A stretch of 12,293 nt of DNA, from assembly GCA_937983305.1 (NCBI GenBank), contig CALKAJ010000135.1, positions 1 through 12,293 of the forward strand. Direction: 5' to 3'. This DNA is from an uncultured Ignavibacteriota bacterium (lineage in GTDB: Bacteria; Bacteroidota; Ignavibacteria; Tepidaquicellales; Tepidaquicellaceae). Position 1 is the first letter of the stretch; every line of letters starts with the position of its first letter. Under the pieces are notes generated by a model, which was not told the DNA's origin, ran no database searches, and saw nothing but the letters and a program-made list of their open reading frames with translations. Shown here piece after piece: positions 7,695 to 12,293 of this stretch. A program made the position numbers and the translations under genes.

Positions 7695-7724
7695 TTGATT
7701 ACATTCTAATTTCGTAGGTATAAA
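7695..7724 (+). promoter_or_regulatory. Candidate promoter for the secreted-protein gene at 7798
   Basis: The 281-bp gap 7517-7797 has no supported gene. It contains TTGATT (7695-7700) and TATAAA (7719-7724) with an 18-bp spacer, which would place a transcript start near 7731 and leave a leader of about 65 nt. The gap also has an AT palindrome, atatattt-a-aaatatat, at 7549-7565, shortly after the dehydrogenase stop. It has no adjacent T-run and too little GC to be a convincing terminator. Both calls are weak given the AT content. Confidence 0.3.
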
Positions 7725-7797
7725 ATTTTTCTTATTTGCATTAGTATTTTAAATAATAATAATTTACGGCATAATAAAAACATTTTAAAAAAATTTT

Positions 7798-9486
7798 ATG
7801 AAAAAACTAACTGTAGTTTTAGTAATCGCGGGAGTAATGCTGTTCTTAAATTACTCATCCCTTTTTTCGCAATTTACTATTCAGAGAGTCAATCTCAATC
7901 AGAATAACGTAAATGCCTATTTCCAGAATACCGGCATCTTTAATCAAAACACTAACTCCACAAACACTCCCGGCTTTGAATGGCCCAAAGGCTCAAATAA
8001 ATTTGCAATTTTTACAACCGGGCTCACTATCGCAGGATATATTAATAATCAATTCGCTATGACTGCCGCATCTTATGGCGGTGAATATGCACCCGGTTAT
8101 TCTAATAACGGAGTTGCTTACACCGGTTCCGAATTTAAAATTTACAATGTTAAAATAGGGGATAGCTATATCTCAAATCCCGATTGGGTAAACTGGGGAC
8201 TTATGGTCCCTTATGGAGCCCCGTTTATTGACCATAACAATAATTCCACCTATGAATATATGATTGATACTCCCGGTGTCCGAAACGCAAGTCAGACGAT
8301 TTTTATGGCTTTAACTGATGGCTTTGCATCTTCTCATAATGCAGGAGAAGGATTTGGAGGCGGCGTTATATCTCCGCTTCTTTATGCCGATTTGAGAATT
8401 ACTGCCTGGTGTTATGCAGATACTTTATATAAAGATATGCAGTTTATTAAAATGGATTTGATAAATAAAAATACTGTCAAATGGGATTCTGTTTTTGCTT
8501 CCGTTGTTTGTGACCCGGATTTAGGTGATTCCGGGGATGATTATATAGGATGCGATACAAGCTTAAAATTAGGTTTCTGTTATAATGCTGATAATAACGA
8601 CCCGATATATGGCGCCGCACCGCCTGCTTCGGGAATAATTTTGTTAAACGGGTTAACAAGAAAAAATGTTGTCCCTAATCAAAAAATAGGACTTTCTTCT
8701 TTTGTGCATTTTACAGATCTAGGGGCTTCTCCCCCTCCGTGTGAATCAGATCCTAACGGTCAACCGATTCCTGCATATTACATGATGCGCGGATATAAAA
8801 AAGATTTTTCACCATATATGAATCCGACAACAACTCCGCCTTTTCAAACGAAATTCTGCTATGAAGGAGATCCGGAAAATAATACGGGGTGGAGTGAGTT
8901 TCATGGCTCAGTTCAGAATTGTGATGGTATTAACGGTCAGATTATTTCCGTTAATCCTTCGGGTGATAGAAGATTTGTTATGAGCTCCGGCAGTCTTAAT
9001 CTTAGTATCCAACCCGGAGAAACGCAAACAATTTATTTATGTCAGCTTGCCGCACGAGGCTCTAATAATCTGAACTCCGTTACTAAATTAAAACAGCTTT
9101 CTTCAAGAGCATGGAATTTTTATAACAGTTTTATTAACGTCAGCATCAAAAACCTTTCAACCGAAATTCCAAAATCTTTTTCACTTGAACAAAACTACCC
9201 GAACCCGTTTAACCCAACAACAAAGATTCAGTTTCAAATCCCGTTCTGTCATTCGGAAGTAGGTGAGTCTTTTGGCATCCCGATTTATCGGGACCGGAAT
9301 CCACTTGTAGTTATTAAAGTCTTCGACATCCTCGGCAAAGAAGTCGCAACCCTCGTTAACGAATCTCTCCAACCCGGCACCTATGAAACCACCTTCGATG
9401 CAAGTAACCTCTCTTCCGGAATCTACTTCTACCAATTACGATCCGACAACTTCATCCAAACCAAAAAACTAACATTAATAAAATGA
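7798..9486 (+). CDS. Large secreted protein with T9SS type A sorting domain carrying an in-frame insert
   Basis: The 562-residue protein begins with a signal peptide (KK, hydrophobic 4-17, likely cleavage near SLFSQ at 21-25). Its body has stretches I associate with a large family of uncharacterised Ignavibacteria surface proteins: FEWPKGSNKFAIFTTGLTIAG at 60-80, then GGEYAPGY, GAPFIDHNNNSTYEYMIDTPG with a Ca-binding-like Asp/Asn loop at 140-160, LYKDMQFIKMDLINK at 210-224 and DPDLGDSGDDYIGCDTSL at 239-256. No enzyme motif is recognised. The sorting domain begins near 455 (STEIPKSFSLEQNYPNPFNP) and ends at the C-terminus with SSGIYFYQL and the basic KKLTLIK tail. Between FQIP (479-482) and VVIKVFD (504-510) it has 17 more residues than the two other sorting domains in this window, which have eight residues between the preceding strand and the KV[FY]. 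The stop TGA overlaps an ATG (9483), but the next real start is probably at 9633. Confidence 0.88.
   Translation: MKKLTVVLVIAGVMLFLNYSSLFSQFTIQRVNLNQNNVNAYFQNTGIFNQNTNSTNTPGFEWPKGSNKFAIFTTGLTIAGYINNQFAMTAASYGGEYAPGYSNNGVAYTGSEFKIYNVKIGDSYISNPDWVNWGLMVPYGAPFIDHNNNSTYEYMIDTPGVRNASQTIFMALTDGFASSHNAGEGFGGGVISPLLYADLRITAWCYADTLYKDMQFIKMDLINKNTVKWDSVFASVVCDPDLGDSGDDYIGCDTSLKLGFCYNADNNDPIYGAAPPASGIILLNGLTRKNVVPNQKIGLSSFVHFTDLGASPPPCESDPNGQPIPAYYMMRGYKKDFSPYMNPTTTPPFQTKFCYEGDPENNTGWSEFHGSVQNCDGINGQIISVNPSGDRRFVMSSGSLNLSIQPGETQTIYLCQLAARGSNNLNSVTKLKQLSSRAWNFYNSFINVSIKNLSTEIPKSFSLEQNYPNPFNPTTKIQFQIPFCHSEVGESFGIPIYRDRNPLVVIKVFDILGKEVATLVNESLQPGTYETTFDASNLSSGIYFYQLRSDNFIQTKKLTLIK
9244..9303 (+). repeat. 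In-frame palindromic element inside the sorting-domain coding sequence
   Basis: This segment encodes FCHSEVGESFGIPIYRDRNP, which interrupts an otherwise standard sorting domain. It contains a perfect inverted repeat, tcccgat-tt-atcggga (9278-9293), enclosed by imperfect outer arms attcgg (9251-9256) and ccggaat (9294-9300), the latter pair having one bulged base. The net excess over the paralogous domains is 17 codons (51 bp), a multiple of three, so the frame is preserved. The exact ends are uncertain by several bases. The structure resembles, by analogy only, the Rickettsia palindromic elements that insert in frame within protein genes. Confidence 0.6.
9313..9486 (+). repeat. Sorting-domain DNA module, copy A
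   Basis: These 174 bp encode the last part of the T9SS sorting domain, from IKVFDILGKEV to the stop. They match 10962-11135 with only six mismatches by eye and no gaps. The match continues a few bases past the stop (gaaatatt). Upstream of this point the two genes fall to ordinary protein-level similarity. The module is rich in C-ending codons (gtc, ttc, gac, atc, ctc) compared with the AT-rich bodies of both genes, which suggests a copied or converted segment. Confidence 0.85.
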
Positions 9487-9496
9487 AATATTTTCC

Positions 9497-9587
9497 CATC
9501 TCGTTCCTAAGCTCCGGCTTAGGAACGCACAAAAAAATTTTTCACATCTCGTTCCTAAGCTCCAGCTTAGGAACGCACAAAAAAATT
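9497..9587. repeat. Two tandem hairpin palindromes, 48-bp period
   Basis: Two head-to-tail copies of a unit start at 9497 and 9545. Each has a catct lead, an 11-bp stem cgttcctaagc / gcttaggaacg with a tetraloop (tccg in copy 1 at 9502-9527, tcca in copy 2 at 9550-9575), and a trailing gcac followed by seven A and then T. The copies are nearly identical; the visible stem difference is confined to the loop. They fill the gap between two secreted-protein genes. On the plus strand the hairpin is followed by A rather than T, so it is not a standard intrinsic terminator in that direction. A third copy lies at 11248-11289. Confidence 0.9.
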
Positions 9588-9632
9588 AACTACACCCATT
9601 TGTGTAAATACCGTTTCTCTTTCTCGGGAAAA

Positions 9633-11135
9633 ATGTTAATAGTTATTTTACTTATGTTGATTTGCAATGTTGCAATTTCTCAAACGGGTTTTTGGAATAA
9701 ATCACAAAGGGTAACAACAGGATTTGTTGATAAGAATCCTTCCTTTGATACTAAGCGACCGTACAATTGGGGCACGGCTAATTTTACTTTCCTCATCTTT
9801 GAAAGGTGGTCATCTTTGAATACATCAAATATTTGTGTAACGAAATTCGGATACGACAGCTCTTTTGGCGGTGTTCAATATTTAACAAATAATAATAAGT
9901 TAAATAAAAATCCAAAGATTGCATACAAAATGGTATCGAGTTATGGAAATACCCTGACAAACGCTATGGCTGTTTGGGAAGTTTATGAAAATTCGCGTAC
10001 AAATATTTACGGTGCAACATATAATAATAATGTCTGGTCTGCTCCTTATCCAATAGATACTTCATCCGGAAATAAAGCAAATCCATATATTTCGTATAAC
10101 AGCGCACTTTCGAATTATTATCTCTATTCTATTGTATATGAAAAAGATGGTGACATTATTTACAAAAATTATGAATCAGTTTTAAATGCAACCTGGAATG
10201 AGTTTAACCTTACAACCTCCGAGACCGAAAATTGCAGAAATCCTAAAGTCGCTTCGGATATTGCTTTGTTATTACCGCATTTTGTAGTTTTTGAAAAACA
10301 GAAACCAAATGGTGACTATGGTCTCTACTATAAAAAATCTACAACTGCTTATATATGGAGCGGCGATACAATTTCAACAATTGGAAATATTAAAGGTTCT
10401 TACATTGCAAACGGCTCTATCAATACTATAGGTGTTGCATACGAATCCAATAAAAGCGGCAAATGGGGACTTTATGCGACTGATTACTCAAATTATTATG
10501 GTACAGTCTCTCAATCAAGCTTGATTGTCCAAAGTCCTATGTACAATTATAGAAATGTGACGAATTTTCTTATCGCTAACATTACAGATTATACGGGAGG
10601 TCTGAATTGCTATGTCAGGCAAGCTGCTAACTCCACTAAAATAATGACAGCCGGTTCAACTTTTAATAGTTTTATCGATTCATTAACTGTAGGTGATTCT
10701 TCTTCGAAAACTATAATTACTCTCGGCAATGGTATATTAAGCAATATTAATAATTATGCTATTATGATCTGGATGGTTTTTGATAAAGATTCAGCAGGAT
10801 TTTCTACGTTGAATGCTCGTGGAAAATCATTTTTACTGTCCGGTATAAATTTAATTTCAACCGAAATTCCGTCCGCTTTTTCTCTTTCTCAAAATTACCC
10901 GAACCCGTTCAATGCAATGACAAATGTTAAATTTCAAATTGCAAATTCAGGTAACGTGAAAATTAAAGTCTTCGACATCCTCGGCAAAGAAGTCGCAACC
11001 CTCGTTAACGAATCTCTCCAACCCGGCACCTATGAAACCACCTTCGACGCAAGTAACCTATCTTCCGGAATCTACTTCTACCAATTACGATCCGATAACT
11101 TTATCCAAACCAAAAAACTAACATTAATACGATGA
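9633..11135 (+). CDS. Secreted propeller-like protein with T9SS type A sorting domain
   Basis: The reading frame is open from an ATG at 9483, but residues 1-50 of that longer version translate the intergenic palindromes (ISFLSSGLGTHKKI twice). I therefore place the start at the ATG at 9633, giving 500 residues and the signal peptide MLIVILLMLICNVAISQ. A TTG at 9600 (leading CKYRFSFSGK into MLIV) is an alternative that would supply the usual positive N-region. The body repeats a blade-like pattern every 50-60 residues: FERWSS (56), VWEVYENSRTNIYGATY (114), VYEKDGDIIYKNY (168), VFEKQKPNGDYGLYY (219) and AYESNKSGKWGLYATDY (269). Each has an aromatic-Glu pair followed by a Tyr-rich strand, and most are followed by a Trp. 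This suggests a beta-propeller of five or more blades, function unknown. The sorting domain spans about 409-500, with NYPNPFNAMT in place of the commoner NPFNPTT. It is probably in the same unit as the gene ending at 9486. Confidence 0.82.
   Translation: MLIVILLMLICNVAISQTGFWNKSQRVTTGFVDKNPSFDTKRPYNWGTANFTFLIFERWSSLNTSNICVTKFGYDSSFGGVQYLTNNNKLNKNPKIAYKMVSSYGNTLTNAMAVWEVYENSRTNIYGATYNNNVWSAPYPIDTSSGNKANPYISYNSALSNYYLYSIVYEKDGDIIYKNYESVLNATWNEFNLTTSETENCRNPKVASDIALLLPHFVVFEKQKPNGDYGLYYKKSTTAYIWSGDTISTIGNIKGSYIANGSINTIGVAYESNKSGKWGLYATDYSNYYGTVSQSSLIVQSPMYNYRNVTNFLIANITDYTGGLNCYVRQAANSTKIMTAGSTFNSFIDSLTVGDSSSKTIITLGNGILSNINNYAIMIWMVFDKDSAGFSTLNARGKSFLLSGINLISTEIPSAFSLSQNYPNPFNAMTNVKFQIANSGNVKIKVFDILGKEVATLVNESLQPGTYETTFDASNLSSGIYFYQLRSDNFIQTKKLTLIR
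10962..11135 (+). repeat. Sorting-domain DNA module, copy B
   Basis: This is the partner of 9313-9486: same length, six mismatches, four of them synonymous and two in the last codon before the stop (aaa versus cga, Lys to Arg). The gene bodies upstream are unrelated in sequence. The shared segment extends past the stop into gaaatatt before diverging, so the duplication is at the DNA level and is not explained by protein conservation alone. Confidence 0.85.
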
Positions 11136-11153
11136 AATATTATCCTTTGTTCT

Positions 11154-11179
11154 CGTTCCCAAAGTCCACTTTGGGAACG
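11154..11179. repeat. Hairpin palindrome, variant stem
   Basis: An 11-bp perfect stem, cgttcccaaag / ctttgggaacg, encloses a tcca tetraloop. Size, loop and outer six base pairs match the palindromes at 9502-9527, 9550-9575 and 11253-11278. Three inner pairs differ, and in each the change on one arm is matched on the other (T-A to C-G, G-C to A-T, C-G to G-C). It lies 18 bp after the stop of the preceding gene. The flanks are less conserved than those of the other copies (ttctcg before, ctata after). Confidence 0.85.
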
Positions 11180-11190
11180 CTATATACCAT

Positions 11191-11230
11191 CTCGTTTTCC
11201 GCACCCTGTAAGGGTGCCACGTTTGTAGCA
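11191..11230. repeat. Palindromic repeat of a second type
   Basis: The segment starts with the same ccatctcgtt lead as the other palindromes but has a different core, gcaccct-gta-agggtgc (11201-11217), followed by cacgtttgtagca. The core is a perfect 7-bp stem with a 3-nt loop. I recall similar sequences dispersed in Bacteroidota and Ignavibacteriota genomes, but cannot verify this here. No coding function is supported. Confidence 0.7.
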
Positions 11231-11247
11231 AAAGAATATTTACATCC

Positions 11248-11289
11248 CATCTCGTTCCTAAGCTCCGGCTTAGGAACGCACAAAAAAAT
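11248..11289. repeat. Hairpin palindrome, third copy of the 9497 unit
   Basis: This copy is the same as the unit at 9497: catct lead, stem cgttcctaagc / gcttaggaacg at 11253-11278 with a tccg loop, and the trailing gcac plus A-run. It lies 22 bp before the ATG of the Asp-box repeat gene. With the two variants before it, it fills most of the 175-bp gap 11136-11310. Confidence 0.9.
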
Positions 11290-11310
11290 AAAAATTTTAA
11301 ACAGCATAAT

Positions 11311-12293
11311 ATGAAAACCAAAATTTTAATCTTCCTTCTCTTCATTTTAAATTTGTCATTTACAATTGAACATTGCGAAGCGCAGTGGCAGCAATGCGAC
11401 GGCATATACGGTGGAAATGTTTATTCCCTTGCCGTAAGCGGAAATAATATCTTTGCTGCGACAGAAACCGGTATTTTTCTCTCCACAAATAACGGCACAA
11501 CCTGGACACAAACGGCTTTGAATAATAAATTAGTTTATTCCATTGCCGTAAGCGGAAATAATATATTTGCAGGGACAAATGATAGCGGTATATATCTCTC
11601 CACAAATAACGGCACAACCTGGACACAAATGTCCTTGAATAATAGAGATGTTTCTTCCCTTGCAATAAACGGAAATAATATATTTGCAGGGACAAGTTTT
11701 TACGGTGTCTACCTCTCCACCAATAACGGCACAACCTGGACGCAAACATCTTTGAATAACAAAGATATTCGTTCCCTTGCCATAAGCGGAGATAACATCT
11801 TTGCGGGGACATATAGCGGCGTCTATCTCTCCACAAATAACGGACAAAACTGGACGCAAAAAGCTATTTTCAATATAAAGTCTCTTGCCATAAACGGAAA
11901 TAATATATTTGCAGGTACATCAAGTTACGGTGTCTATCTCTCCACAAATAATGGCACTACATGGACGCAAACTTCTTTAAACAATCAAGAAGTTTTGTCC
12001 CTTGCTGCGATCGGAAATAATATCTTTGCCGGGACATACACTACCGGTGTCTACCTTTCCACAAATAACGGTCAAAACTGGACGCAAACAGCTTTAAATA
12101 CTAAAACTGTTCCTTCCCTTGTTACAAGCGGAAATAATATATTTGCAGGATGCGTATTTAGTGATGGTGTCTATCTCTCCACAAATAACGGCACAACCTG
12201 GACACAAACGGCTTTGAATAATAAATTTGTTAGTTGTATTGCCACAAGCGGAAATATTATATTTGCAGGGACTTATGGCGGCGTCTATCTTTC
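11311..12293 (+). CDS. Secreted Asp-box-like tandem repeat protein, N-terminal part (runs off window)
   Basis: An uninterrupted frame runs from the ATG at 11311 to the window end, 327 full codons, with no stop. The N-terminus (MKTKILIFLLFILNLSF, then TIEHCEAQW) is a signal peptide, cleaved probably after Ala24. From about residue 35 the protein is a tandem array with a unit of 37-40 residues of the form LSTNNGTTWTQTSLNN, V.SLA.SGNNIFAGT, then GVY. The motif S-T-N-N-G-T/Q-T/N-W recurs with its Ser at 58, 97, 136, 174, 211, 250 and 290, and an eighth begins at the edge. It matches the Asp-box/BNR pattern S-x-D-x-G-x-x-W with Asn at the Asp position in every copy. Such repeats form beta-propeller blades in sialidase-like and Ycf48-like proteins. 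No sialidase catalytic residues are visible, so a surface-exposed propeller is the safest reading. A sorting domain at the unseen C-terminus would be expected from the neighbours. Confidence 0.88.
   Translation, partial: MKTKILIFLLFILNLSFTIEHCEAQWQQCDGIYGGNVYSLAVSGNNIFAATETGIFLSTNNGTTWTQTALNNKLVYSIAVSGNNIFAGTNDSGIYLSTNNGTTWTQMSLNNRDVSSLAINGNNIFAGTSFYGVYLSTNNGTTWTQTSLNNKDIRSLAISGDNIFAGTYSGVYLSTNNGQNWTQKAIFNIKSLAINGNNIFAGTSSYGVYLSTNNGTTWTQTSLNNQEVLSLAAIGNNIFAGTYTTGVYLSTNNGQNWTQTALNTKTVPSLVTSGNNIFAGCVFSDGVYLSTNNGTTWTQTALNNKFVSCIATSGNIIFAGTYGGVYL
11413..12293 (+). repeat. Tandem coding repeats of about 111-120 bp
   Basis: At least seven full units and part of an eighth are in view, conserved at DNA level as well as protein level: ctccacaaataacgg and ggaaataatat recur in most units. 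The first and seventh units share an exact 54-nt stretch (11478-11531 and 12174-12227), longer than adjacent units share with each other. This points to unequal crossing-over or gene conversion within the array. Confidence 0.88.

Noticed and set aside
9502..9575. Palindromes as intrinsic transcription terminators
   Set aside because: The stems are followed by gcac and a run of A on the plus strand, with no T-run directly after the stem on either strand.
9497..11289. Repeats as a CRISPR array
   Set aside because: Only two units are regularly spaced, with no spacer-length unique sequence between them, and no cas genes are in the window.
11132..11314. Small gene of 60 residues after the second sorting-domain gene
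   Set aside because: Its translation is made of the intergenic palindromes, its ATG belongs to the duplicated sequence past the stop, and it overlaps the start of the real gene at 11311.
11360..11859. Repetitive minus-strand reading frames
   Set aside because: They are antisense shadows of the tandem Asp-box repeats; the plus-strand frame has a signal peptide and a recognised motif.
1..12293. tRNA, rRNA or riboswitch
   Set aside because: I saw no cloverleaf arms, GTTCRANNC-type T-loop context or known riboswitch cores while reading the intergenic regions; a covariance search would be needed to be certain.

Overview
The window is AT-rich bacterial DNA, most likely from the Ignavibacteriota (Chlorobi/Bacteroidota side of the tree). 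The main clue is that three secreted proteins end in type A C-terminal sorting domains of the type IX secretion system (T9SS), with the NYPNPFNP-like strand, the DILGKEV strand and the SSGIYFYQL strand typical of that lineage. Genes also lack clear Shine-Dalgarno sequences and have A-rich leaders. The assignment comes from protein style only.

Left part, minus strand (about 1-3434). A LytS/LytTR two-component operon runs leftward: an intact membrane histidine kinase (2397-3434), its LytTR response regulator (1705-2400) and a second kinase-like membrane protein (1097-1708). The three are joined by two 4-bp ATGA overlaps. The third member has Glu in place of the phospho-accepting His and stops before any ATPase domain, so it cannot be an ordinary kinase. 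Downstream are an AlkD-type DNA glycosylase (312-1019) and the start of a lipoprotein that leaves the window at base 1.

Middle part, plus strand (3633-7516). Divergent from the kinase operon is a secreted PD40-like propeller protein with a cadherin-like domain and a sorting domain. The shared intergenic region holds a 21-bp-spaced direct repeat that could be a LytTR operator. Next come an exported TPR protein whose C-terminal half resembles the tail of DUF2723 membrane proteins, and a zinc-free quinone-oxidoreductase-like dehydrogenase.

Right part, plus strand (7798-12293) is a surface-protein cluster: a secreted protein of a family I associate with Ignavibacteria, a propeller-like secreted protein, and the start of a tandem Asp-box repeat protein that runs off the window. 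This part is rich in repeats. The last 174 bp of the first two genes are nearly identical although their bodies are unrelated. One sorting domain carries an in-frame palindromic insert of about 17 codons. The gaps between genes are filled with hairpin-forming palindromes that share flanks, and two stem families differ by compensatory base-pair changes. The most notable points are the His-to-Glu truncated kinase homologue inside a coupled operon, the palindromic insert inside a coding region, and the hairpin family between T9SS-cargo genes.
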